A stretch of 64,000 nt of DNA, taken from NCBI GenBank assembly GCA_964655525.1, contig CAZZNE010000018.1, positions 21,006 to 85,005 of the forward strand, in the 5' to 3' direction. Below, piece by piece: positions 50,212 to 59,393 of this stretch. Position numbers and translations under genes: made by a program. This DNA comes from DLAJ01 sp964655525 (GTDB lineage Bacteria > Bacillota > Clostridia > Lachnospirales > Lachnospiraceae). The first letter of the stretch is position 1, and each line of letters starts with the position of its first letter. Under the pieces are notes generated by a model, which was given only the letters and a program-made list of their open reading frames with translations, ran no database searches and was not told the origin of the DNA.

Positions 50212-52389
50212 TTACTCACCCACCTTATACGACATTGCTTCGACTGTGTTTCCGTCAACCGTCTGAGCAGTATTGCTATAATTGACGTAAACCGTAACTC
50301 CGTTATCGTAAGTGACTTTCGTGACATCGTTCGGGAGCATCTCGTGTCCGACAATGTGTGCGCCCGCCACCTTTGCGTTCAATGCCCGCAGTTCTAAAGT
50401 ATACTCAATGATCGTATCGCGGTATACGCTGTATTCCGAGCTGTAAATATCACTGGAATTCGTGTAGATCAGCTCTGCGGAGCTTTCCTTTGTGATGTAG
50501 AAGGACGGATAGGTTCCGGTCTCTACCATTTTTAAGAAGAACTCCTTTTTATTTGCCTCAAAGTTCACATATTCGGAATACACCGGAATCGTGCCCTTTA
50601 ATACGATGGATAAAAACGGTACGCTCTCATCCTCAAAAATGTAGCTTGAGGTGTAAAGCGGCATATCAAGGAATGCATCCGTGTACTGCCAAAGATAAGC
50701 AAACGGCTGTTCCAGCACAAGCGCCGCATCCTCATCTAAATCCCTCACCATGCTTTCATAGCTCTCCGCACAGTCATACCGGGTGTAAAACTCTCCGCTG
50801 TAATTGTAGGAAAACAGTGTATTGCTGACACCTGCCAAGCAGATCGTATCAACACCTTTCTTCAAGTAGCTCGCCGCAAATTTATCGAGCAGCTTATTGC
50901 TCCTTGCCGGCGTTAAGTACATCATTTCCTCATAGACATCCTTATGCGTATCCTCCGTAAAACGGCGCTTATTGATCATCTTGATCACGTTGAACGTCGC
51001 ATTCTGTTCATCGGGATTGATCCGCATCGCATCGTTATAGAGGTAAATCTGAATTCCATCCGCGGCCGATTCCTGTATGAGCTTTGTTAAGTCAGACGTC
51101 CCTCCGATGCCGCCGTCCGCCTTATATTTGGAGATCGGCACATTGTAGAGACCGCCCTTCTGCCATCCCTTATATACAGTAAAGATGTCCGTAACACCCT
51201 CCGTTGCCAGATCATCATACATCCCGCGGATATCATCCACGGTCGTCATTACGACCGCCGTGGTCCCGATCACCCAGTTTTCGCGCTCCGTGCCGAGAAA
51301 ATCAATTCTGGTACGGTAAGAATCCTCTGCGCTGCGCAGCAGTCCTCTCGTCGTCAGATAATTGCGATAAGCATTCGCCATGCCGCAGTAATTCGCCTCC
51401 TCATCCGAGAGGAACATAAAACGAACCTGCAGATCGGAATGGCTTCTGCTGTCTTCCGGCTTTTTGAAGGAGCCGCTGCTCGAATTATTGCTTGTCGGCT
51501 GCGTGTAAAGCCGCCGCTCCACAAATTTTGCATAGATACGGTTATAGTCTACGTTTACGCCGTTCGGATTCGCCTCGATCGTGGCGCGCATCGCGCCCTC
51601 TTCAATGACCGCGAGATACGCAATTTTGTCTTCTGTATGCGCAACTCCGAATACCGGCGCCATAACCTGTTGCGCGTCATTGATCATAGTATAACGATCA
51701 TGCAGCAGGGTTTCGACGACCGTCTCCTGAAAGCCGACATCCGTACCATAGACCATCGCGGTATATCCGCTGTTGAACCTTCCTTCTTTGTCATCCAGAT
51801 AAATGAGCGCCCCGTTTCCGTCCGGAATAAAGAGGTAGCCTTCCTTATCGTCCAGATAGGAACAGCCCATGAACGGATAAATAGAGATCGTTCCGATCAG
51901 ATACTCCTCTCCGTCCTCTCTGATGGACTCATCGGGAATCCTTGCCACCAGACCATCTTCCTCCAAGCTGACCTCCAGCCTCATGCCAAGCTTGTAGCTA
52001 TTCCAGTAGAGGTCCGCTGCAAATCCGTTGGAAGTATAGGTAATCGTCTTTGTGACATTGTCATTGAGCAGATCCGCCTGCCTCGTATCGTCGCTCTGGA
52101 CGATCATCGTCAGCACGACTGCCGATTTCATAGCGCCAAGCCATGTGTTGTTATTGTTTCCGTCGTCATAGCTGATGGAGGACTCCATATACGCTCCCGT
52201 CACCTTATCCGCTACGACAACGGACAGATCCTCCTCATTCATGTAGAGTGCGTACCGTGCGTTCTCCGTCACAAAGTTATGTCCGTTGATGCTCTCCGCA
52301 GCCTGCGCCTGCAGGGTTACGCCGCATCCCATATCGGGGACAAAAAGAAGAAGGATTACCGCCATGACCAGACTGCATATTTTTTTCAT
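50212..52389 (-). CDS. Large secreted protein, DUF5696-like
   Basis: A 725-residue protein with a signal peptide (1-30, ending LQAQAAES). The N-terminal half is beta-rich (ARYALYMNEEDLSVVVADKV). The C-terminal half looks like a TIM-barrel carbohydrate-active fold (TVDDIRGMYDDLATEGVTDI, DGIQIYLYNDAMRINPDEQN). It resembles the DUF5696 family, usually found beside YIP1-like and sugar ABC genes; no activity is known. The start at 52389 lacks a strong ribosome binding site and lies 7 nt after the upstream stop, implying coupling. A glycosidase role is possible but unproven. Confidence 0.7.
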   Translation of the reverse strand: MKKICSLVMAVILLLFVPDMGCGVTLQAQAAESINGHNFVTENARYALYMNEEDLSVVVADKVTGAYMESSISYDDGNNNNTWLGAMKSAVVLTMIVQSDDTRQADLLNDNVTKTITYTSNGFAADLYWNSYKLGMRLEVSLEEDGLVARIPDESIREDGEEYLIGTISIYPFMGCSYLDDKEGYLFIPDGNGALIYLDDKEGRFNSGYTAMVYGTDVGFQETVVETLLHDRYTMINDAQQVMAPVFGVAHTEDKIAYLAVIEEGAMRATIEANPNGVNVDYNRIYAKFVERRLYTQPTSNNSSSGSFKKPEDSRSHSDLQVRFMFLSDEEANYCGMANAYRNYLTTRGLLRSAEDSYRTRIDFLGTERENWVIGTTAVVMTTVDDIRGMYDDLATEGVTDIFTVYKGWQKGGLYNVPISKYKADGGIGGTSDLTKLIQESAADGIQIYLYNDAMRINPDEQNATFNVIKMINKRRFTEDTHKDVYEEMMYLTPARSNKLLDKFAASYLKKGVDTICLAGVSNTLFSYNYSGEFYTRYDCAESYESMVRDLDEDAALVLEQPFAYLWQYTDAFLDMPLYTSSYIFEDESVPFLSIVLKGTIPVYSEYVNFEANKKEFFLKMVETGTYPSFYITKESSAELIYTNSSDIYSSEYSVYRDTIIEYTLELRALNAKVAGAHIVGHEMLPNDVTKVTYDNGVTVYVNYSNTAQTVDGNTVEAMSYKVGE

Positions 52390-52396
52390 TTTCGAT

Positions 52397-54445
52397 TTAG
52401 CTGCCAATCCGATACACCACCTCTCCGAATACTGACTGAATAAAGTCAAGTACCTGCGACCACAGTACATAAATGATAAACGCCAACAGACACGCGATCA
52501 AAATCGTAAAGATCGTCAGTCCGATGATCTTGAACGTCTCCTTGACCTTGTAGTTATTGATCTCCTTAATGGCTATGAAGATCAGCACCGCGATCCATAC
52601 GTACATGAACAGGTTCGCAAACTGAACAAAAAACGCTTCGTTAAAGGTCACGACATGCCCAAGCAGGAAGATGAACGGCATAAATACAAGGTACGGTCCT
52701 AAGCTGTAAATAAACGAGCAGTAAATGTGCTTGAACTTTCCTTCGCCCTCGTTGATCGTACACATCAGATAATTACATCCGACGATCAGCACAAGCATGA
52801 CCACGATCGTTCCGATATCTGACAAAATATCGTAGCTGCCCTCCCGCACATACTTCAGCAAAAATCCGCAGAAATACTTGTTAATGATGTAGAACAGCAT
52901 GAAGATCACAAGAAGGATATTGGCACTGAGAACGGAAACCCTTCCCTCCCGCTTAATGCCGTAGCAGCCGTCGATCGGGTGCCTCATATAGTAAAACATG
53001 TAGCGAAGCTGCTTTATGATCTTCACCTCGCCGACCTTATGCATCACTGCCCGCGGCTTGTCAAGAATGTGCTTTTTCTTATCGAGCACGCCTATGACTT
53101 TCTTCAGCACAAACAGGATAACAAGAATGATAATGACGGCCGCAAGGTTATGTTTTAACCAATTGTTTCGGATTTCCCAGAACGCATCGGAATATCCTTC
53201 ATAATCCTTTGCCAGTCTTGCGTAATACACCGCCTCACTGTAATTTTCCTCTTTGTAGAGCGCCCTGCCCATCGCCATGTTGGCGTAGTCAAAGAGGTTG
53301 TTCATTTTGAGCACCTCTGTGAGCGGCTCCTTACTCTGCGTATAGCGCCCCTTTGAGAACAGATACAGCGCCTCATGCAGATAATTCGTAAACTCGGTCG
53401 GCTCGTATACCTGGATCTGCGCCTTATCGGAATCAAGCACGTAAATCTTATCGTCCGTTCCGACCTGAATCGCCTCCACTTTGGTACTTAAACCGATTCT
53501 CTGCTGACCGTCGTCACTGCCGCCGAATACAAAGAGCAGATCACCCTCGTTGTTGTATTCGTAAATGAAACCCATCTGCGACGCCACGAACACGTTATCA
53601 TGATTCCCGACCGCAACCGCCGCCGGTACCGGCTCATAGTAATCCGGTTCGATCATATTAACGCCTGCAATGTTGAGCCTCTTTAAGGTGTCTTTCGCCT
53701 CTCCTCTCGTGACAGTGTAGATCAATCCCTTTTCATCGATCGCCATATTATCCGGCGTTGCCGGAATGTTTCCTCTCGACTTTGCTCTCTGCGCTTCCGT
53801 CTGGACCGCACGCCAGATAATATTCCAAAGGGACGGATCCGTACCGTTTGTGCCGAAATATCCGAGGAAGGTTCCTCCCTCCACCGGACTGATCTGCACA
53901 ACGCCGTTCGTATTGGACTCACAGATGATGTACATGGTCCCCGATTCATTTACGATGATCTTAAGCGGCAGGAAATCCTGTGTCTCACCGTAAAGCGGCG
54001 CCGTTGGCTTTCCGTAGGTCTGTATCAGCTCGCCGTTTTCATCAAACACGAAAATGGATCTTGCGTCACGGTCCGCCACATAACAGATGTGCTCCGGTGT
54101 TACGAAAATACCGCGCGGATTGACTAACACCCCTTCTCCGAACGTGCTGATCAGGTTCGCTTCCATATCGGATACGACCACGCGCGCGTTTCCGCTGTCC
54201 AATATGTACATATACCCGTCATCCAGCAGGGTAAAATCCGTCGGGGCATTTAAGGCCTCTTCCCCGATCTTTGTAATGGTCTCATACGGCAGATATGCCG
54301 TCTGTGTCTCCAACACATATCCGTAGCCGTCCACCGTATAAGTCTTGTACGGAGCGTCCGCCTGTACGATGATCGTATCCGCCGACACCGCAAAGGCAAT
54401 GAGGAGCGCTGCCAATGAAATGATTCTTTTTTTCATTTTTTTCAT
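52397..54445 (-). CDS. NHL-propeller/TPR/YIP1-like membrane protein
   Basis: A 682-residue protein with a signal peptide (1-29), an extracellular NHL-like beta-propeller of about six repeats (45-345; repeats such as VLVNPRGIFVTPEHICYVAD), and a TPR-like helical segment (about 350-405, YANMAMGRALYKEENYSEAV). A transmembrane helix (about 425-447) and a C-terminal block of four to five helices resembling YIP1/DUF1282 (about 495-680) follow. It lies in the middle of the transporter operon, 17 bp from a permease. Such a sensor- or scaffold-like membrane protein in an ABC importer operon is unusual. Function unknown. Confidence 0.72.
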   Translation of the reverse strand: MKKMKKRIISLAALLIAFAVSADTIIVQADAPYKTYTVDGYGYVLETQTAYLPYETITKIGEEALNAPTDFTLLDDGYMYILDSGNARVVVSDMEANLISTFGEGVLVNPRGIFVTPEHICYVADRDARSIFVFDENGELIQTYGKPTAPLYGETQDFLPLKIIVNESGTMYIICESNTNGVVQISPVEGGTFLGYFGTNGTDPSLWNIIWRAVQTEAQRAKSRGNIPATPDNMAIDEKGLIYTVTRGEAKDTLKRLNIAGVNMIEPDYYEPVPAAVAVGNHDNVFVASQMGFIYEYNNEGDLLFVFGGSDDGQQRIGLSTKVEAIQVGTDDKIYVLDSDKAQIQVYEPTEFTNYLHEALYLFSKGRYTQSKEPLTEVLKMNNLFDYANMAMGRALYKEENYSEAVYYARLAKDYEGYSDAFWEIRNNWLKHNLAAVIIILVILFVLKKVIGVLDKKKHILDKPRAVMHKVGEVKIIKQLRYMFYYMRHPIDGCYGIKREGRVSVLSANILLVIFMLFYIINKYFCGFLLKYVREGSYDILSDIGTIVVMLVLIVGCNYLMCTINEGEGKFKHIYCSFIYSLGPYLVFMPFIFLLGHVVTFNEAFFVQFANLFMYVWIAVLIFIAIKEINNYKVKETFKIIGLTIFTILIACLLAFIIYVLWSQVLDFIQSVFGEVVYRIGS

Positions 54446-54462
54446 GGTCTACCCTCTCATTT

Positions 54463-55341
54463 CTACTTGATACCGGAATGCGCCATCGTGTTCATCACGT
54501 TCTTCTGAAGGATACAGAAGAGGATCAGGTTCGGCAGGAACATGATCAGCGAGGCTGCCGCCGAAATACCCTGACCGGCTACGGTATTGGTTGTCGTGGT
54601 ACTTGTCAATGTACTCATATAAAATGCAAGCGACTTTAATCCGTCGTCATTGATGTAATAATTCGCCGCCTCCAGATTCGTCCACACCTGCTGGAATACA
54701 AGGATGGCAGCCGTCGCGATCGCGGGCTTGATCATCGGCAGGATGATCTTGAGATAGATCTGGAACTCCTTTGCACCGTCCATGTACGCCGCTTCGATCA
54801 GCGAATCCGGAACCTGATCAACGAACTGTTTCACTAAGAACAGTGCGACCGGCAGGGCAATGAGCGGTAAGATTTCAGCCCAGTAGGTGTCGATGAGTCC
54901 GAGCTTATTTACAATCAGGTATCTCGGAATCATGACCGCAACCGATACGAACATCAGCGCCAGCTGATTGATCTGAAGCATTGCGGTTCTCCCCTTAAAC
55001 TTCAGTTTGGAGAGCGCATATGCCGCCGCCGTTGAAAAAAACAGGGAGGCAAACACCGTCGTCACCGTGATCAAAATACTGTTAAACACATATTTACTCA
55101 GCGGGATTCCCGCAGAGCGCGAAGCCTTGAACAGCTTTCGGAAATTATCAAGCGTCGGATGCGTTGTGATGAATTTCGGTGGGAAAGCAAAGAGCTCTTC
55201 CATCGGCTTAAACGCATGAAAAACGATAAACACGATCGGCAGTCCCGTGATCAACACAAGCGGTATGACAAAAAGATATATTTTGATCTGTCCCCGCTCA
55301 AACTTATCCGGGTTCATTCTATGTCCTTTATAAGCAGCCAT
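54463..55341 (-). CDS. Carbohydrate ABC transporter permease (MalG type)
   Basis: A 292-residue permease with six helices and EAA loop IEAAYMDGAKEFQIYLKIIL. It pairs with the MalF-type permease encoded 17 bp upstream. Family segment FAFPPKFITTHPTLDNFRKL is typical of sugar importers. Ribosome binding site GGGGAGG. Confidence 0.9.
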   Translation of the reverse strand: MAAYKGHRMNPDKFERGQIKIYLFVIPLVLITGLPIVFIVFHAFKPMEELFAFPPKFITTHPTLDNFRKLFKASRSAGIPLSKYVFNSILITVTTVFASLFFSTAAAYALSKLKFKGRTAMLQINQLALMFVSVAVMIPRYLIVNKLGLIDTYWAEILPLIALPVALFLVKQFVDQVPDSLIEAAYMDGAKEFQIYLKIILPMIKPAIATAAILVFQQVWTNLEAANYYINDDGLKSLAFYMSTLTSTTTTNTVAGQGISAAASLIMFLPNLILFCILQKNVMNTMAHSGIK

Positions 55342-55358
55342 TTTTTCTCCCTCCCCTC

Positions 55359-56264
55359 TTATTCTTCACCGAACAGCTTCTTGGATATGACTGAGAATAT
55401 CTGTACGATCAGCAGCAGTACGACCGAGGTCGCCGCCGCGTAACCCATCTCATATCGGATGAAACCGTAATCCTCAATGTGGTTGACGATCAGCTGCGCC
55501 GCATATTGTGGCGTTGGATTTCCCGCAAGCAGCGTACTGATCTGTCCGTTCTGGAACGCTCCTACGATCTGCATGACCGCTGCAAAGAGCATCTGCGGCT
55601 TCATGCTCGGGATCGTCACATAGATCATCTCCTGAAAACGATTCTTCACACCGTCGATCGCCGCCGCCTCATAAAGAGACTCATCGACATTTAAGAGTCC
55701 GGCGAGGATTGCTAAGAATCCGACGCCCATGCTCGACCACAAACCGATGATGATAACGATCGGAAGCAGGTAATCCGTGCTGACAAGCCAGATGATCGGC
55801 TCGTTGATGGCGCCGATGTCCATAAGCCAGCTGTTGATATAGCCCGTCTGATCTCCCGTAAACATGATCTTCCAAAGCACCGTCATCGCAACACCGGTCG
55901 TCATACTCGGTGAGTAAAGGATCAATGCAAAAATCGTACGCGGAACCTTCGTCATATTCGCCAGCGCCCATGCAAGCAGGAACGACAGAACATAGCCGCC
56001 GACGCCGACGATCAGCGCGTATTTCACGGTGTTCGGTATAACATACTGCATAAACACATCATCACTGGTGATCAGGTTTATGTAATTGAGCAGTCCCACT
56101 GCTTCCGGAAACTGAATGGCGTTAAAGTTCGTAAACGACAGAATAACCGCCATGATGACCGGAGCCAGTATAAACACAATGAACAGTGCCGCATACGGAA
56201 ATACAAAAAGATAACCGTTCTTATTAAAATGCGACTTGCTGCCTACCTTTGATTTTTTGAACAT
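55359..56264 (-). CDS. Carbohydrate ABC transporter permease (MalF type)
   Basis: A 301-residue permease with six helices and EAA loop YEAAAIDGVKNRFQEMIYVT. It lies 12 bp after the 991-residue binding protein gene and 17 bp before its MalG-type partner, so the three form one importer. No ABC ATPase is encoded, so a shared MsmK/MsmX-type ATPase elsewhere is expected. Confidence 0.9.
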   Translation of the reverse strand: MFKKSKVGSKSHFNKNGYLFVFPYAALFIVFILAPVIMAVILSFTNFNAIQFPEAVGLLNYINLITSDDVFMQYVIPNTVKYALIVGVGGYVLSFLLAWALANMTKVPRTIFALILYSPSMTTGVAMTVLWKIMFTGDQTGYINSWLMDIGAINEPIIWLVSTDYLLPIVIIIGLWSSMGVGFLAILAGLLNVDESLYEAAAIDGVKNRFQEMIYVTIPSMKPQMLFAAVMQIVGAFQNGQISTLLAGNPTPQYAAQLIVNHIEDYGFIRYEMGYAAATSVVLLLIVQIFSVISKKLFGEE

Positions 56265-56276
56265 GTCTCCGCCCCC

Positions 56277-59252
56277 TTAACGTCCCATGATCTCACGAAC
56301 CTGTTCTACCGACGGTATCACATATTCCTTGATCACATTGCCATCGGCGTCAATATAGCCGAATTCCTCCAGCTTACGCAGCGTCTCTCTGTTGACCGCC
56401 TTCACTACGTCATCCACTCTGGACCGCAAATTCTTTCCGTTGGCGACCACATCGTTGAACGCGTTAGAAAGCTCACGCTCTAACATGTAACTTCCGAGCA
56501 GACGCGGCGCTTCCAGAATATTTTCCGCCTGCTCCATGATCGTCTGCTTATGCTTGGTCGGATACGGCAGATTGCCGAATGCCTCTAAGTTCGCGGTCGG
56601 CCAAATATATTCATCGCCATACATGATCTGTAAGCGCTGTCCAAATTCCGCCTGCACCTCCGTGCTCGACCACCAATCCATGAACTCCCATGCCTGCTGC
56701 TCGCGCTCATCATCAGAGCGGAACATGACCGTGCTCTCCGCACCGCCGCTCATATAGCGCTTGATCTCTCCTGTCTCTTCATCCACAACGCCGGGAACCA
56801 AAGATATTTCCCATGAATTGGCAATTTCGGGCGCCGCATTTAAGATCAGGTTATAAGAGTTAAAATCCGCAATACCGATCGGTAAATCTCCGTTTCTGAA
56901 ATGCTGATAGAAGTTCGGAATATCCACCGGCATGTTATAAAGGGTAAACAGCTCGGTAAGCTGTGTAAAGCCCTGGATCGTCTCCTCGCTGTCCACCGTC
57001 ACCTCCATCGCCGTTCTTCCGTACAGTGTACCGCCGTTCTGGAAGATCAAAGGCGTCGTACCGTGGAAGTTACGCATCACCAACATGGACGCGGTCGGAT
57101 AGTAAATATTGAGTCCCCTCATCTGTAAATCCGTCAGCATGCCGATCATCTCATCGATCGTCTCAGGCGGCTCCAGTCCCAGCTTTTCCAAAATATCGGT
57201 GCGGCAGAACATGACATAGAAGTTCATTGTTTCCGGAAGGGAATAAAAACCATCCCCGATCACAGAGGAAACCAAAATACCTTCACTGTATCTGCCGAAC
57301 ACTTCCTGATAATTATCAAACTTTGTCAGATCCACCAGCGCGCCGCGGATACCAAGCTCGAACGGGATCGAGTAGTTAATACCCGTCGCGATATCCGGCG
57401 TATCCCCCGAGGCGTTTGACAGGACGAGCTTATTGGCGTCCGTCATAATGGACAGATCCACCTCTATGCCGGTCTGCGGCGTAAACTGTTCGTCGATCAT
57501 CTTCTGCATGATCTCGACATACTGCCTCGGACGGTTTACCCACACCTGAAGATGGGACGCATCCGTATTGCTTGCCGAATAAGACTGCCCGAAGAAAGAG
57601 TAGACGAACCGTTTCAGGGACATCCAGATTCCCTCAAAGAAATTTAATCCCCTCGGCAGTTTTGCGCCGTCCTGATAAATATAGATCCGGTCGATCGCAA
57701 GGTTATTATCATTGATCAGATCGATGAAATTGGCAATCTGTGTATTGATGGAATTGACGCTCGTGGAAAGCTCCGCTACGCGGTAAACCAGCTCGTTCGG
57801 CTCATCGCCGAGACTCTTTAACTGCTTTGCCGCAATGATCAGATAGGCAAACGCCGCCACATCCTCGGGATCATTCACATCGACATACTGCGTGGCAATA
57901 TCCGCCACCTCATAAAGTCCGTCAACCCAGCCATACAGGCGTTCCTGCAGATCCGGGATATATCTTGTCAGCCTCAAATCCCTGTATTTATCTTTTTTGG
58001 TACCGGCTACCTTCGTTACCTCAAGTGACAGATCGTTGATACCGCTCATGATCTCATCGACTCTTTCCAAAGCGTATCGGAGATTATCCGCACTGATCGT
58101 AAGGGAAATGGTGTGCTGTCCCTCTTCCAGAAAAACGCTTAAGCGGTTCCCTTCATCATCCTTTAAAGATGTGGTCTTATATTTGGTTGTATATGCCATA
58201 GGATAACTTTGAAATGCAGTGTTCGGTATCTGTCCGTCAATACGCCAGTCCACGAACACGGGAAAATCATTTTTTTCCGACTGGAGATAGTTCGCGCCGA
58301 TATAATACCAACCCGCCCTGTCTACGCGGAACCGATAAGTAATCTCCTGTCCCGCCGTCTTAAAGGAATCGGCGTCCACCGTATTTAATACCGTCTCTTT
58401 TGAAGAAAGCGGGGATAAAGAAGAATCATACTCGCCCACCGCATGAATCGAGGAGTCGTTTCGTGCATAGAAATCTTCTCCCTGAATCGTGATCAGCTCG
58501 TTTCCTTCCGCCTTCTGAGAACCTGTATAGACCGCGACGCTCTGCGGCGCATTCAGGGTGATATTGCCAAGAAGGAACGTTCCCTCGTTGACCGTAAACG
58601 TCAGTGTATGCTCTCCCGCGGTCAGCTCCACGAGCAGAGGCTCGGAATAGCGGTAACTCGTATCCATCAGGTACTTGCTCTCCCACTGGATCTTTTTGTC
58701 CGGAAGCGACACGATCTCGTTACCGTATCGGTCGAGCTCCACATCCTCCTTTGACACCCATGTCGTCTCAAACGTAAGGTTTCTCATCTCATAAAAAGGA
58801 TAGGTGTCGTCCACCATCAGCGAAAACTCGATCGGCAGGATTGAGCTGTCATAGGAAAGATAGTCAAACCCCATCCAATAAAGCCCGGTCTGCGGCACAT
58901 CCACTTTTACGCTGACCGTATCGCCGCCGTGAAGATCGACAACCCCGTTTTCATAACCCCTGTTATCCGCCGCGAGCTTGTCACTGTACGCGCCGTCCAA
59001 GACTTCATCCATTGCAAAACGAATCTGCTCGCCGCCGTATGCGGGCGCCGTATAGTTTGCGCTGATGTTCGTATAATTGGATGTCAGTCTCTCTACGCTG
59101 AAGTTTTCCCCCGCTGCAGGCATCTCCACCGAACCGGACGTCTCATCCGCAGCCGCAGATACCTGGGGCATCTCTCCGGTCTGCGCCCCCTCAAGCGTGA
59201 TGACTGCCGCCAATGCCAGCGCTGCAATTCTTTTCCATTCCTTCCGTGCCAT
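56277..59252 (-). CDS. 991-residue solute-binding protein fused to carbohydrate-binding-like modules
   Basis: Signal peptide (1-34, ending VSAAA, no lipobox Cys). Two CBM6/35-like beta-sandwich regions follow (about 45-245 and 255-400), each with a pattern of GLYWMGFDYLSYDS or GWYYIGANYLQSEK type and an EHTLTFTVNEG or QHTISLTISAD strand. Next comes a helical linker (about 405-545), then a full family 1 solute-binding domain (about 570-980). Ordinary binding proteins have about 430 residues. It heads the first importer of the locus. How it is held to the cell is unclear, as no lipobox is present. Confidence 0.82.
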   Translation of the reverse strand: MARKEWKRIAALALAAVITLEGAQTGEMPQVSAAADETSGSVEMPAAGENFSVERLTSNYTNISANYTAPAYGGEQIRFAMDEVLDGAYSDKLAADNRGYENGVVDLHGGDTVSVKVDVPQTGLYWMGFDYLSYDSSILPIEFSLMVDDTYPFYEMRNLTFETTWVSKEDVELDRYGNEIVSLPDKKIQWESKYLMDTSYRYSEPLLVELTAGEHTLTFTVNEGTFLLGNITLNAPQSVAVYTGSQKAEGNELITIQGEDFYARNDSSIHAVGEYDSSLSPLSSKETVLNTVDADSFKTAGQEITYRFRVDRAGWYYIGANYLQSEKNDFPVFVDWRIDGQIPNTAFQSYPMAYTTKYKTTSLKDDEGNRLSVFLEEGQHTISLTISADNLRYALERVDEIMSGINDLSLEVTKVAGTKKDKYRDLRLTRYIPDLQERLYGWVDGLYEVADIATQYVDVNDPEDVAAFAYLIIAAKQLKSLGDEPNELVYRVAELSTSVNSINTQIANFIDLINDNNLAIDRIYIYQDGAKLPRGLNFFEGIWMSLKRFVYSFFGQSYSASNTDASHLQVWVNRPRQYVEIMQKMIDEQFTPQTGIEVDLSIMTDANKLVLSNASGDTPDIATGINYSIPFELGIRGALVDLTKFDNYQEVFGRYSEGILVSSVIGDGFYSLPETMNFYVMFCRTDILEKLGLEPPETIDEMIGMLTDLQMRGLNIYYPTASMLVMRNFHGTTPLIFQNGGTLYGRTAMEVTVDSEETIQGFTQLTELFTLYNMPVDIPNFYQHFRNGDLPIGIADFNSYNLILNAAPEIANSWEISLVPGVVDEETGEIKRYMSGGAESTVMFRSDDEREQQAWEFMDWWSSTEVQAEFGQRLQIMYGDEYIWPTANLEAFGNLPYPTKHKQTIMEQAENILEAPRLLGSYMLERELSNAFNDVVANGKNLRSRVDDVVKAVNRETLRKLEEFGYIDADGNVIKEYVIPSVEQVREIMGR

Positions 59253-59294
59253 ACGAACCTCCTTACTGTGGAACCCCTCTTTTCTAAAAACCCA

Positions 59295-59354
59295 AGAGTA
59301 TGTTAGGTAATCTATGATTACCTAACATACTCTAAAGAAAACAGCTGTTTTCTT
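59295..59354. repeat. 18-bp perfect hairpin plus 20-bp palindrome between abfA and the transport operon
   Basis: AGAGTATGTTAGGTAATC (59295-59312) and its exact complement (59316-59333) leave a 3-nt loop. Next to it is AAGAAAACAGCTGTTTTCTT (59335-59354). On the minus strand a T-run follows only after GGG, so the hairpin could be a leaky terminator or a processing/stability element. Confidence 0.7.
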
Positions 59355-59393
59355 GAAACCCAAAAATATCAATTGTTTTTTTATAAGCTTTGC

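Noticed and set aside
51439..52443. 334-codon plus-strand frame
   Set aside because: It is antisense to the DUF5696-like gene, has odd Arg/His/Ile-rich composition and no plausible start signal; it is a codon-usage shadow.
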